A stretch of DNA of 64,000 nt, from assembly GCA_025642065.1 (NCBI GenBank), contig JAODUP010000269.1, positions 424,501 through 488,500 on the forward strand, read 5' to 3'. The notes below the pieces were generated by a model. It did not search any database. It was not told where the DNA came from and worked only from the letters and a program-made list of their open reading frames with translations. The stretch's first letter is position 1; the number at the start of each line of letters is the position of its first letter. Below, in pieces: positions 12,781 through 26,478 of this stretch. The stretch comes from Paralvinella palmiformis. Its lineage: Eukaryota; Annelida; Polychaeta; Terebellida; Alvinellidae. A program made the position numbers and the translations under genes.

Positions 12781-13278
12781 TTACAATGCGCCCGCTTTCC
12801 TATTTTTCTTATGATGTTTTCGTTTCTTTGACCCCTTCTTAGCCTTTTTGCACGCCCTCTTCGCTTTGCTGGTTTCCATCAATTTTACAACACCATCTGT
12901 CGTCGCATCGTGAAATGAATCTCGGATGGCCAACAAGGCCACATATCCGGACCGGAGTTTGTAATCACGATCTATATGATAGGTACTGCGGCTTAAGCCG
13001 TCGGTCGACGGTTTACTCAGACGTCCTCTTCTGGGCTTCAGCTGTGCCTTGGTCAGCTTGAGAAATGTGCCGGTTAGTCGAAGCTTCTGACTAGCTCTCA
13101 CGCACGGGTAGTGTATTTTCAGCGTATCCGATGCATCTATCGTGCCTTGGTCTAACATCCTCAGTCTCCGTGTTATATTGTTTGTGTCGTAAATGCCTTC
13201 GTCGCCGACTGATGTCATAATCGTCCGGATGTAGAGGTCGGAAAGGGAGAGCAGGCCAAGTAGGTGTTTAATCGATTT
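12781..13278 (-). CDS. Exon 4 (terminal) of the unrecognised gene
   Basis: The acceptor reads TGTTTCAG before AAATCG. The 165 codons contain a LLGLLSLSDLYIRTI helix, then a charged basic tail, then TAA. An AATAAA overlaps just past the stop (near 12776). This is the most convincing coding exon because it is long, open and compositionally complex. Confidence 0.72.
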   Translation of the reverse strand, partial: KSIKHLLGLLSLSDLYIRTIMTSVGDEGIYDTNNITRRLRMLDQGTIDASDTLKIHYPCVRASQKLRLTGTFLKLTKAQLKPRRGRLSKPSTDGLSRSTYHIDRDYKLRSGYVALLAIRDSFHDATTDGVVKLMETSKAKRACKKAKKGSKKRKHHKKNRKAGAL

Positions 13279-13383
13279 CTGAAACAGTGCATAACTCTAA
13301 ATAAGTCAGACATGCATACATAAATACAGCCAGGCAGACAGACATACATGGAAGAAGGCAGGCAGGCAGGGAGAGATAGAGGG

Positions 13384-13445
<62 letters not shown>

Positions 13446-14916
13446 GGGGATATATATCCAGAAGAAAGTGTGAAACATTTGAAGTCATCACGCTTAGCGA
13501 TTAATACTTGTTTAATGAGCATATTTTGGAATAAGCAACAAAACTGTTCACCTATTAACGTGTAGTCAAAGAGGGAAAAATGACACTGAAAAATATGCCA
13601 TCAAATAAATCGTTAGGCACAGTGTATTTTTCACGTGCTAACAAATTAATTATTCATTGACTGAAATGCATATTATCTACATACCTTGATATTTTTTACA
13701 CGTTTCGGTTTCTTTGGAAGTTTTATTCCGTATTTCTTGAATATCTTGGTTGAATTCCGAGGCCAACATTTGCTTAATTCTTTCTGAAAAGCAAACATGG
13801 TACTGCACTGAAGTCAACTGGGTTCTCTAAAGCGTCTGTTAAAACTAGAAATTCCATAATGCACCGACAGTAACAGCTGAAGGCTGAAGATGGGACAAAA
13901 TGTTAGGCCGACGTCTAAAAGACAACTTACATACGATATCAAGACAGCACTTAGATGTTCCCTAATTTCGTCTATTATTTCTCTAACCGGACGTGAACTG
14001 TCTACTTTTATCAACCGTCTTCCATTTGGTCTTTGAACATTTGGGACCTTTGGAGTTACGTCCTCAGTCAAAATGTCGGCGAGGCTCACATCGACGTAAC
14101 GCTTGACGTCTGGTTTATCAAATTTGCGACAAATACCTGATTCTGCTGAGGTTAGATATTTGGTAATTATCACAGCTACACCTGTATAAATAATAATTAA
14201 AAAAATAATAATAATAATAATAGTATTAATAAAATAAAAATTTAATCCCTATTAGAAACTGCCAAAACTTACATATTATAATCAAGTTAGTATACATAAT
14301 GGCTAAATACTGAATGACCACGGTTTGAAATATTAATAAGTTTGCCTATCAATCCACAATATAGATGTATATCTATATATCCCTCTTTATTTATATACTT
14401 CAGCAAGATTAGAGAATCAGATATGACTTTAGGGGGGACCCTTGATCAAATTTTGTAGATCTATAGTAAGTTTGATCAGTTCTGGTGCCAAAATAAACAA
14501 GCTCATACATTTAATTTCCGCTTAATGACTAACTAACTAAGAAGATTTCTTCACCATATTGTTGTTTCATTAGTGTGAGAAATAGTGGCAACTGGAAAAC
14601 CCCGTGACTAGGATTGATGCAGACTGTCATATAAACTAAGAACCTACCAGATCAAATATGACTATCATGTAAACATTATCTCTATGTTGTAGGAAATAGC
14701 TAAGGACAAAACGAGGAAATGCTGCAAGATCCTATTCGATTGGATGACGCTGTATACGTATGCGCGCACGCGTGTACGTGTGCCACGTGTTAGGGATTTA
14801 CCTGACCGATCACGACCTGTACCGAATATTATATAAATGACATTCGCTATGATTGTGACGAATAGACCATATGTATTCAGCTCTTGATACCCTATTTGTG
14901 GGACACCAAGCAACAT
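12781..14916 (-). CDS. Unrecognised four-exon gene with a lysine-rich C-terminus
   Basis: Four minus-strand exons join in frame with consensus splice sites: 14916-14802, 14181-13931, 13783-13685 and 13278-12784 plus a TAA stop at 12783-12781. Intron phases are 1, 0, 0. The model gives 320 residues. Residues about 12-32 (exon 1) form a hydrophobic stretch (YGLFVTIIANVIYIIFG) that could be a signal anchor. The middle has a charged segment (RRLIKVDSSRPVREIIDEIR) vaguely like the C-terminal helix of adenylate-kinase-type proteins, which I would not use as a call. The last 30 residues are a K/R cluster (KRACKKAKKGSKKRKHHKK), a possible nuclear/nucleolar or RNA-binding signal. I do not recognise the family. 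Support is coding phase kept across three introns and non-repetitive composition. The weakest part is exon 1, which sits inside a repeat element. Confidence 0.65.
13388..13446. repeat. Compound (TA)n(GA)n microsatellite in intron 3
   Basis: About 19 TA units followed by about 11 GA units, within the intron between exons 3 and 4 of the unrecognised gene. Confidence 0.92.
13685..13783 (-). CDS. Exon 3 of the unrecognised gene
   Basis: A 99-bp phase 0-0 exon encodes 33 residues rich in lysine (KKYGIKLPKKPKRVKNIK). It is bounded by the acceptor TTTGCTTTTCAG and donor AAG/GTATGT. It is too short to show up as a stand-alone open frame. Confidence 0.68.
13931..14181 (-). CDS. Exon 2 of the unrecognised gene
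   Basis: A 251-bp exon with acceptor TTTATACAG and a perfect GTAAGT donor. It encodes ITKYLTSAESGICRKFDK and continues to a charged helix ending EIREHLSAVLISY. It has no ATG before the coding segment, so an upstream exon must provide the start. Confidence 0.68.
14802..14916 (-). CDS. Candidate exon 1 of the unrecognised gene
   Basis: ATG at 14916-14914 opens 38 codons ending at a CAG/GTAAAT donor in phase 1, which fits exon 2. The donor itself lies in the terminal inverted repeat of the element at 14790-15203, so this may be an exonised transposon end or a false start. An upstream exon elsewhere is the alternative. Confidence 0.4.
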
Positions 14917-14933
14917 TGTAAAACTAACTACGT

Positions 14934-14956
14934 CATTTCCCGCCCCGCTAATTATT
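14934..14956 (-). promoter_or_regulatory. GC-box/E2F-like and CRE-like cluster upstream of the candidate start
   Basis: On the minus strand, 18-40 bases upstream of the ATG at 14916, the sequence reads GGGGCGGGAAATGACGTAG. It contains a GC box, an E2F-like GGCGGGAA and a CRE-like TGACGTAG in one run, in an otherwise AT-rich area. Motif match only; function not shown. Confidence 0.35.
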
Positions 14957-15025
14957 TGTTTCCGCCATGGAATGAACGCATGGCTTAAGAATTTTCTACA
15001 TATGTGTGTCCCCTAAAATCGATAC

Positions 15026-15028
<3 letters not shown>

Positions 15029-15068
<40 letters not shown>
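15029..15068. repeat. (TA)n microsatellite
   Basis: About 20 TA units inside the 414-bp element. Confidence 0.9.
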
Positions 15069-15071
<3 letters not shown>

Positions 15072-15209
15072 TACAGTGGAGAGGACGGTCAGAAAACCAC
15101 ACGTTTACCACCGAAAATGATGAGAGTATCTTTTTAGAACAGATGACAACATTTAATTTCCCTTTGCAGTCATTTATGGTCTGGCGGTCAGGTAAGTCCC
15201 TAACACGTG

Positions 15210-16185
15210 ACCAAAATAATGAGGAGTGGGCTAGACGTTATACCAATGGACAGGTTTATAAATGTCTTATAAATGTCTTGATTTATGGATATAACGATTT
15301 GTGTAATAATTATGGATGTTTCTGCACGTTTGGATGTTGATGCTCTAAGCGAGTCCCCTGTGTGTGCGTGTGTGCGCGTGTGTGTGTGTTTAAAATACCT
15401 AAATTTAAAGGGACTTGCTTAGAGCACCAAAATCCATTCATGTGTTTTTAAACCCTCTATGTGCAATATATAAGAAAATAGTTAATTACATGTTGGCTGA
15501 TAAGGTATGATTAAAGAATTTTTCTACCTTAAAAATTATTAATCAAATACCAGTGATTATGAGGTGTTCGTTATTATTTTATAACTTTGAAAATTATAGA
15601 GATCAATTTTAATGGACCACGAAGCCATGCGTTTGTTTATTATATGGATTAAAGTTTTTCCGTGATCAATTTCTGATATCTTATTAATATTGATCAGCAT
15701 TGCTTTCGATGACTATGCGGAAATCCCCCCTCGGGAATTCCCAGATTTTGAAGCGCCATATTGTTTAATGTGGGTGATAATAACAAAAAGATGACTAGCC
15801 GTCACTAGGCAACTGGTAGTAGTACAGCTGACTAGGAAAACAGAAGGGACAAAGATAACAGAAGGAAATACGCCTTAATATCAACTAAAACCATTGAAAA
15901 AAAGCTTCCTTCTTATAACATCTCAGTTAGACACGTGAGTGTGATAAGTCCTCTCATTAATATACCGTTATTTAAATAGAGCTTGTTCATTTATAATGTG
16001 TATAAAGGCTTGTGTGATTGATTGTACGAGTGTTTATATAAGTGCATATTTGAACTTACACGTCTGTGACGTGTCATCTATATCGTATATAACTTCGCAC
16101 GTAATGTTTCCACGTCAGCTGTTAAACTAGTGTAAAGATAACGATGTTACTATTATTGCAAATTGAAAAAGACATACATTTATAC
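15210..16185. other. No gene seen
   Basis: AT-rich DNA with a short degenerate (GT)n near 15360-15390. No coding or RNA feature can be supported. Confidence 0.5.
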
Positions 16186-16189
16186 CAGC

Positions 16190-16562
16190 ATATACCAGAC
16201 TTATATATTTATCAGCATAATTATAGACAAGATTTACATCTGTACAGCATAACTATAGACAAGACTTACATTTGTACAGCATAACTATAGACAAGACTTA
16301 CATATATACCAGCATAACTATAGACAAGACTTACATCTATACCAGCATAACTATAGACAAGACTTACATCTATACCAGCATAACTATAGACAAGACTTAC
16401 ACCTATACCAGCATAACTATAGATAAGAATTTCATCTATACCAGCATAACTATAGATAAGAATTTCATCTATACCAGCATAACTATAGAAAAGACTTATA
16501 TCTGTACCAGCATAACTATAGAAAAGACTTATATCTGTACCAGCATAACTATAGACATACGC
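16190..16562. repeat. 33-bp minisatellite
   Basis: About 11 head-to-tail copies of a 33-bp unit containing CAGCATAACTATAGACAAGA. The first copies are diverged and the last six are nearly identical in pairs (TAAGAATTTC pair, AAAAGACTTATATCTG pair). The unit length is a multiple of 3, so both strands stay open for about 100 codons (SITIDKTYIYT one way, YSYAGIDVSLV the other). Confidence 0.97.
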
Positions 16563-16569
16563 ATATAAA

Positions 16570-18410
16570 GTCATTTAATAGGAGAGTGGGCATGATATAC
16601 CTATTAAGCTATTTACTTTGAGTGCGACTTTTAAACTCAATCTGGTGTAATTTGTTCCGAACTGGCCAAGTACACAGTAATAGAGAGTACAGTCTAAATG
16701 TACTTTAACAATAATCTAATGCTTTATCCTAATGCTTTATCCTATTATATACACGGCAGTACCCCATGCTCCAAACCGTACTATTTATAAATATGTTTAG
16801 AAGATAAACTTCGCCGTACTTAAGCATAATACAGCACATCATCATCATCATCATGACCATCATCATCTTCAGCATTCACACAGTCGATAATTGTTATTTT
16901 GAATGATTTGTTATAAACAACAGCCTACAACATCCTATTAGTGTTGTGCTGTAAAGCCTCAACGCGTTGCTGTTTAGGCAACTATTTAGAGGTGCCTGGC
17001 AACGACTAACTCCCGTGTTGTTTGTACTCACTCCACTTTCTCTCTCAGAGTCGGGGAATGCGAATTTAAATTGGAGATTAGATGTAATTACACTACAGAA
17101 AATTAATCGGTGTCGCGCAAAGTAATTATTGTTACCTCCAGACTGGTATTTTGTTTGTTTCTGTAATTTGTAAGTTTGTAATAAAATGTTAGGCTTAAAA
17201 AAACGTGTTTTCGTAAAAACTAAGAGGGTCCACATATATTTGTATTTGCTGATAAAGATCTTGTTGACAATTAATTAGGGATCAACTACCTCTCAAAAAC
17301 ATATTTGATACAGAAGGAACGAGTTTCCACAAGACATAGAAAATTGTCAATACAATATTTTACCTGCCAACATTGACAGACTGGCCATGCGACCATTTGG
17401 GGGAATGCCCCGTGGGCCGCTGAGCTGGGTAAAATAACGGCTGAAAACATGTCACGAAAACGGAAGCCATAGACGCAATGTGCGCAAAGGTTGAAACGAA
17501 AATGGAACGCACGTTAGCTGAGCACCGAAAACACGCCTCTGTTCTGACCATCAGCAGTCTGTTAGTCAGTGTAACAGGTGAAGCGTCCGAGGTAAGTTAC
17601 TAGAGTTAGATTACACGAAGTCGTGAGTAGAAGAACCCCCCCCCCCCTCCTCCTCCAGCCGAGTATCCCAGAAGTTAGGAGTCACAACTGTTACCAGTAG
17701 ATTGACGAGACCCGCAACTGATAGCGTATTCCAGCTTCGGCGATGCCTTACCCTCTCACTGCTGCATCCGACATATCTTCATTCTAAAATCAGTGACTCC
17801 TGTATTGGACATAATGAGTAAACTTTGATTTCGCCAACATCATTAGGAAGTGTCTGTTCGCCTTACTCTCCGATATCATTTTAGATGATTATCAAACAGT
17901 TTATCTGTGAGAATATGTAGAATGAGAAGAGAAATTAACAAAATAGAGTAGAGATGTTCAGTTACTAAAATACGTAAACATAACGGCTGTGAGACAACGG
18001 GCGGAGCCTCTACTAACAGTTCCGTGTAATCTGACAATAGTGTTTAAAGCATGCTTTTGCAGGCAAATTGCAAGCCATGCTAGGTTAATAGAAATCAACT
18101 TTACACACATGAATATGTTGCGTGCGTATAGAGCTGGCTAAAAGTGTACATACATAAACCAATTAACCTGTTGTAGCTGTTCCACTTGAAAAGGAGAGAT
18201 ACACCTCTTCCTCGATCAACTACTTTAAGAAACTATATGTATAGATTAAGAGTGTCCAGGATGTCTCACTTTGTCGCAGGTAGCCATCGTGATGAGATTA
18301 GAAAGTGATGACGAGTTATGGAAAGAGTTGTGAATGTGGTCAATTTTATTGGCAAGAGACGACTGAGTTATAGAGGAAGGAGAAACAGCATACACACTTG
18401 ACAAGTATGA
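16570..18410. other. No gene supported
   Basis: Short (CAT)n near 16839-16870 and a C-run at 17636. A short patch ending in a GAG/GTAAGT donor-like site at 17592 has broken frames, so I do not call it. Confidence 0.45.
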
Positions 18411-18414
18411 TTCC

Positions 18415-19830
18415 TCCACAGCCAATCATCTTACTCGCGTTGTTCAGATCAGCAGGAAGCAATACGCGAAGGCAAAGAGTTTAGGAGGTCGAGGTGCCTT
18501 AGTAACTTTGCTATCTAAAACTACAATTAATTATTTTATCACAGTTATCCGGGATAAAATAGGTCAGTGGATTTCTAAAGAAGTAACAGATTTGTTTGCT
18601 TTGGATATAGATATTACTGAAGATATCTCAACACAGGACCAGTGCTCTGTTGTTAGATGTGTTGATACAACTGGCACTATCCAAGAACAATTAGTGGGTG
18701 TGATGAAAAGTGAGGAATCTACTGGTGAACCTTGTGTGCCATTTGTAAGTCATGCTAGGACTGAATCTTGACCTTAAGAACTGTGTTGAAAACGCAACTG
18801 ATGGTGCAGAAAACATGCAGGGGCGTTACAAAGGCTTCAGTACTCTGCTATCAAAGAAAGCTCCAATGCAAGTCCATGTTTGGCGCCATCCAAATGAGTT
18901 AATTATCGTTGTATCCGAAGCTACAAGTGTTGTGGTGACTAGCGCATCGCTGTTCTCATTACTGAATGAAATTGTAGTATTATATCGGGAATCTTACCAG
19001 CGAATGAACATCTTCAATTAACACTCTACTTTTGAAAAGGGAATAGGAACTATCGACGAAACTAGATCATGGTCAAAAGATGTCGCCTTGAAGAAGAAAT
19101 TTTGGTTCATTCAACAACCCAACTGCAGCACATTTCACAACTCTTAATGCTAAACTAATTGCTGACAAGATTCAGGCAGCTGTTATGGCCAAGGTGAAGG
19201 GATATATTGATAATCTCCTGAAGTTTGAAACAATTCTGACTACACAGGTATATTTGCACACAATCTCCCGTACAACAGCGCTCTTCAAGTATCTAAAAAT
19301 TGGCCAACTGGATATGCTGACTGCACCGGCTGATGAATGAATTTCTAGAGAATATGCAGATGCTACGGGATAACTTCCAGGTTTGTCTAATGAAGAGCTG
19401 GGTGAAATGGATAAAAAGGCACAAAAACATTGATGGCGAACTGTTCATTGATGAGTCTAATCAGCTTCTGACCCAGTAAAGAAGTATCGTATCGTATATA
19501 ACCGAATAGCAGACACTGTAGCATTGAGCAGCGGTTTAACAGATCAGCAAGATTAACATCGTATGCTGATCTCTCGCTTCTTCAACAAGGGAATCTCGAT
19601 CAAGTGCCATCGGGAGTAATAGAAGACTTGGATAAACATTTGCTGTTATTTGATGATGGTGTCACTGCGGGACAATCACAAACAGAACTGCGAAGCTTTG
19701 AAGAACTGCGGCCAACGCTGAAACAATCAGTAGTAGATGCTTACGGTGTGCAGGAGGAGTCGGAGAACCGTGATGGTGAGTTTGAACAGGACAAGAAGAC
19801 TGTCAAGTACTCTGATCCTACAAGGTGAGC
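18415..19830 (+). pseudogene. ZMYM1/hAT-like transposase relic
   Basis: Pieces in several frames, in the correct order, match the hAT-derived protein family annotated as zinc finger MYM-type protein 1-like. They are LLSKTTINYFITVIRDKIG and DQCSVVRCVDTTGTIQEQL (18508-18770), NATDGAENMQGRYKGFSTL, VTSASLFSLLNEIVVL and RESYQRMNIF (18760-19020), then KVKGYIDNLLKFETILTTQ (about 19190-19250) and a C-terminal piece with ELRSFEELRPTLKQS (19604-19828). These proteins derive from DDE transposases of the hAT superfamily. Frameshifts and stops (for example at 18769, 19021 and near 19335) make it non-functional. No terminal inverted repeats were found. Confidence 0.85.
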
Positions 19831-19834
19831 CTCA

Positions 19835-21445
19835 AGTTGAACCTCTACCACTGGTTAATGAACAATGGACCGACCTTACAGGTGACGGATGCCCGGGCCG
19901 GTTTTAAGACCCAGTCCGCTGCTGCCTCCCAATACAAATACTCTGGTCTGGGGGAGAAAAGATACATCAGAACAACGTTCATAAAACGCCTATAGTTATA
20001 AGACCAATAATAATTAAATAAGTGAACGTATTATAAGACATTACAGATAATTGACAATACATTAGTTGCATGTCAAAGAAATCCATATCATTTATTTACT
20101 AATCATAAAATAATTGAAATACCTATTTTTCAGTCTGTGTCTATTGTAGTCTTTAGGCGAACATGCGATATTTCAAGACAAAGTTGACTCGACGGTGAGT
20201 GCCTATTTTCGATTACATAACAACGTATATGGTGATTTACCAATTATGCGATGGTTTCACTACGTTATGAGCTCGTCCTTAAGATTATTGCGCTATAAAA
20301 TATAACAGTGATGACCAAAAGAAAATAGAATTCATAAAGACCACCGGAAGTATTCCCCAAATTTAAATAAATATAATAGTTAGCCTTACGCGGGGAATAA
20401 CAATCTAGATAACTGTTCCTTGAATCTCACAATATTGCTGCTAATAGTACAGTTTGTTTTTAAATATTCTACTTTGTCTTAACTGGTGTCGAACAAAGGT
20501 ACGTATACCACGTGGACACTACTCTATTAGTTGACATGATATCCTATTTGGGGTCAAATAACTGATATGTCGTTTGTGGCTTTTGGCATGCATACCAAGC
20601 TACATATTTGATTGGTTTACAAATATTAAAACTGTTTAGTTCAGAAAATATGCCTTTTACAGCTGAATTATATCTAATTATTTTATATTCTATTGTCTTA
20701 AATATTTAACTATATTGATTTATATTTGTTATAAGGGCTCCATGATATTAGAAATACTATAACTGATTTATAGCATCTTAGATGATATTCTGATGCAATA
20801 TCCTCTCGATATATTTATAAAACTAAGTTCCTGTTAAATTCTGAACGGTTGTGTACGAAATAAATCATTTCCGAAGCATTCCATTTCTAATATTGGCTAA
20901 GTTATTAATAAATATGACGGAAAAAAGTTTTGCTAAACATCTCAAATCTTGAATACATGTTATTTATAACGATGCGTATATTATCTGTGTCAAAACTTGA
21001 GAGTAGGTACAAGTAATATATGTCCTGTCATTGTTTCTGTGATAGATTTGCTTCTGATTATATTACCTAAACTGACAGAACCAAAATGATAATATTAATA
21101 ATGATGATGATGATGATCAAAACAACAACAACTGAATACTTCTATAGCGTCAGTATTCTCGAAAGGAATCGAGCTCAGTGACGCACCTAGTACAGGGATT
21201 GTAGTGAAAACCTAGAAGGGAATATGTACACAGTGGCAACAAGTTTTGAGAAACACTAGTTATATAGTTATGATATTTATATGATGATTTAGATACATAG
21301 GATTGAGCCAATGATTTCACCTAGAAATATCACAATAACACGTACAAGGCAATTAACAGAAGAATTAACCTTGGCATTATCGCTCATATAAGAACTGTGT
21401 AATTATTGCAAATATAGATTAAATGGAAATCGCTGTTTCAGCAAG
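19835..21445. other. AT-rich intergenic stretch, no gene seen
   Basis: No feature supported except a (GAT)n near 21100-21118. Confidence 0.5.
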
Positions 21446-21448
21446 TCA

Positions 21449-21706
21449 GCTGCCTCCCCGTGGAACAATTTACCAATGATAACTAGGCAGTCCAAGTCCC
21501 TCAACTCGTTCAAGAAGAATGTTAAGACGCATTTCTTTGACATTGCATATTCATAGACATGTTATCATTGTTTTAACGTCTAAATGTTTATAATGTTTTA
21601 AAGTCTATACTTGGTACATGCTTAACTACTTCTTTTATCTGTAAAGCGCTTTAGGGTAATTTTAATCCAGTTATATAGAACGCTATATAAAATGCTGTAT
21701 TATTAC

Positions 21707-21739
<33 letters not shown>

Positions 21740-21740
21740 C
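21449..21740 (+). mobile_element. LINE 3' tail, copy 1
   Basis: A 36-codon piece AASPWNNLPMITRQSKSLNS...VKTHFFDIAYS ends in TAG at 21554-21556. It matches the C-terminus typical of CR1/L2/jockey-like RT proteins (PxxWNxLP ... F KxxLKTxxF). It is followed by a 3'UTR with TGTAAAGCGCTTTAGGG and GCTATATAAAATGC and an (ATT)n tail. It is heavily 5' truncated. Confidence 0.8.
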
Positions 21741-22615
21741 ATCATCTCTTGTTACTATCTGAAAAACTTTTAAAAATATGAAGTTTTAGTCTGTTTTTAT
21801 TTCTTGCCTGTCCAATTATTACGACGACTGGAATAAGTCAAACAAGGATTCGATGACGGCGTCTTCCTCGCCATGTTAGAACGTGTCAGCAGTGATCAGT
21901 TACAATGGGAGATGTATCAGGTGTGATCAGACATTCTTTGGTGTAATAACAAAAATCCACCTCTACATAAAGAATCACGTGTGTGTGTGTGTATATGTGC
22001 GTTTGTGTGTGTGTGTGTGCGTGTGTGTATGTGCGTGTTTGTGTGTGTGTGCACGAGCACGCGCGAGCCCCGGCTCCACCGCGATAGTGTGTGTTTGTGT
22101 GCACGCGCCGATACCGGATCATATGTTAAATGAACAGATAACCGGGCCAGACCGGGAGGATATTATAACAGATAAAGTGATATCAAGCAGAACCTCATCC
22201 ATAAAACATTTGGTGATGTCGGTGTCATCGCGCAGACACATCACCCTTATCCGGATCAGATGATGAGACAACTAGAATTCTATAGATGACGATCGATTGG
22301 AATGGCAATAAGTCGACTGGTCTGTCGAAATCAGCCACATCACGGAATGATCAGATGACGGAACAAACCTTCCTACAGTCGACAAATGATAATTGCTCAT
22401 TTGACGCAATAATTACAGTATTTTTTATATCATCCTGGCTTGTCTCAAATAAATACACACCGGTAAACGAATTAAATCACTTCTTGAGTGAAAATATATC
22501 AGTTTACATCCATATACAGATTTAATATCTTTGATGCAACCCCAAACTGTATCTACCATATATGTACTCGCTTCATTTGGTGTATATTTATGTAATGTCA
22601 TTCTAGATTCAGTTT
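21741..22615. other. No gene supported; degenerate (GT)n tract
   Basis: A (GT)n-rich purine/pyrimidine tract with GC-rich interruptions lies at 21979-22105. The 126-codon frame across it is an artefact of the repeat. Confidence 0.5.
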
Positions 22616-22872
22616 GCAATAAAACGATTGATTGATTGATAGATTGATCGACCGATTGATTGATTGATTGATTGATTGAATAAATGTACTTTATCAGAAT
22701 AAAAAGCAAACAATAATCAACTAATAAACAATTAACCAACTTTTGACAATTTTCACTGCTTAATCAGTTTCAACTATAAATAAAAAATTATTGATTGATT
22801 GATTGATTGAATAAATAAATAAATGTACTTCATCAGAATAAAAAGCAAACAATAATCACCTAATAAAAAAAA
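22616..22872 (+). repeat. (TGAT)n tract with duplicated downstream segment
   Basis: A (GATT)n tract at 22626-22680 is followed by a roughly 60-bp segment (TGTACTTTATCAGAATAAAAAG through ATCAACTAATAAA). The same layout repeats at 22791-22872 with only a few changes. This looks like a tandem duplication or twin retroelement tails. Confidence 0.75.
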
Positions 22873-24114
22873 AACGTTCGCTATACACAATACAACGCAT
22901 TATGATAGAGTTCTTGAACCCTAGTAAGGCCTATGACCAACCGATGGTCCCCACGCCAGCGTGGAGGTATCGTTTATTGACTAAACCGCTAAAGATACCT
23001 AGTTCCTACTCTGAAGCTCACCGAAGTGGAACTGTTGTCTTCTGTTTTGAGGCAGTCGCTCAGGTGATGAGAACTACCCGTTGTTGGATTTCCTGAGCTC
23101 TGTGAGTCCGCAGAAAAATCATTATTGATTCGACACATTGCGTGTCCTGTCGTGAACTCATTCCCTAATAATATATCGATTGTCATAGTACATGTTGCCA
23201 GGGATAATGTGTTCCAGAAAGCAATCACCGGGACAGTCACCTAGAGACAAGCCGACTTGGCATTGAATGCCTACCAGCCATTCAGGTTCAATGTCCTCGT
23301 ATCCAAACAAATATAAATAACACCGTTTTTGTGTTGTTTGCTTAAAGGTACCTTGTTTGTGCTCACTACCTAATTGTCCATAGAATATGAGCTTCTACTC
23401 TATAATATATCTTAAGTGGAGTTGCCTATTGTATGTAATAAAATTGACCAGACGTGGAATAACGTAACACGCTTAGAAAGTGAGTGATTCTAGATTAAAA
23501 AAGACAACATTTCAGGCAAAATGAAAATGACAGTAGGTATGATTATATTATGGTAATGTCTACGTCATGGAGTCACAAATGTGTGTATTTCGTAAACACA
23601 CACGCACACACACACATACACGCACACACACGCATGCCAACTGTATCATATTTATCACATTAAAAAGGACAGCACATTCACGCACACGCACGCACACACA
23701 CACACTGCCATATATTGGGTAAACCTACTCACTGGTTGACATAATTGTGTTATGTTTTGATGAACAAGGTGAGCATTAAGGTTTTAAAATTACTAACCCG
23801 CGGAAAGCCACACATCGTGTGCTTGTGTGTTTTTACGATCTTTTGACATGCGCTCAGAGATGTGTATATGCACGGAAATGGCGGGCATAGTTAGGCACCA
23901 ACTCGCCATCATGTCTGTAGCTCACTTTCGAATATCACTAACGGGACGAAGAATTATTAATCAATGAGGCGAGTTTAATATTTTATGGATTTTGATCATA
24001 AATATTAATGATTTATACTATCTCTGATCGGCGCACGCTCGGTTATGCCAATGTATAGAGCATATTGCGGTTTAATGTTATAACGTAAACAAAAAGGTTG
24101 AAATTCTGATACTT
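22873..24114. other. No gene supported
   Basis: Contains degenerate (CA)n at 23597-23630 and 23678-23705. Short open frames show no domain. Confidence 0.5.
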
Positions 24115-24327
24115 ATGAAGTCAGTGGTGCAGTTTGGGGCAGTTGTATTGTTAGCTAGGTTAGCATATAGTGGGCCTGATGGGTACGTTCTGGTTCCGCT
24201 TGAGTGCCTCGTTGGGTCTTTAAAAAATCATAAAGCGTTTCTCGTTGTGCTCATGCTCCTACACGTCTACGATTTAGAGCCAATGATATTGACCGTCGGC
24301 CAGTTCCAGGTCAGAAATATACAGTAA
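24115..24327 (+). CDS. Small open frame with a signal-peptide-like start (doubtful)
   Basis: ATG opens a 70-codon frame whose N-terminus (MKSVVQFGAVVLLARLAYSG) has a basic residue, a hydrophobic core and a plausible signal peptidase site. A CCAG/GTCAGA donor-like site lies at about 24308. No homologue recognised, and in AT-rich DNA such frames arise by chance. Reported only as a candidate. Confidence 0.15.
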   Translation: MKSVVQFGAVVLLARLAYSGPDGYVLVPLECLVGSLKNHKAFLVVLMLLHVYDLEPMILTVGQFQVRNIQ

Positions 24328-24329
24328 TA

Positions 24330-26478
<2,149 letters not shown>

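Larger units (their letters stand above)
14790..15203. mobile_element. 414-bp MITE-like element with 19-bp terminal inverted repeats
   Basis: The left end reads TTAGGGATTTACCTGACCG and the right end CGGTCAGGTAAGTCCCTAA, inverted repeats matching at 18 of 19 bases. Both ends are flanked outward by CACGTG (14784-14789 and 15204-15209), either a 6-bp target duplication or, as CACGTG is a palindrome, an extension of the inverted repeat to 25 bp. The inside holds a (TA)n tract and a GC-box-like patch. It has no transposase. The superfamily is not resolved. Confidence 0.7.

Noticed and set aside
17360..17600. Possible exon ending in GAG/GTAAGT
   Set aside because: Frames break inside it and no acceptor or partner exon was found.
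21883..22263. 126-codon frame with Val/Cys repeats
   Set aside because: It is produced by a (GT)n tract; the non-repeat ends show no domain.
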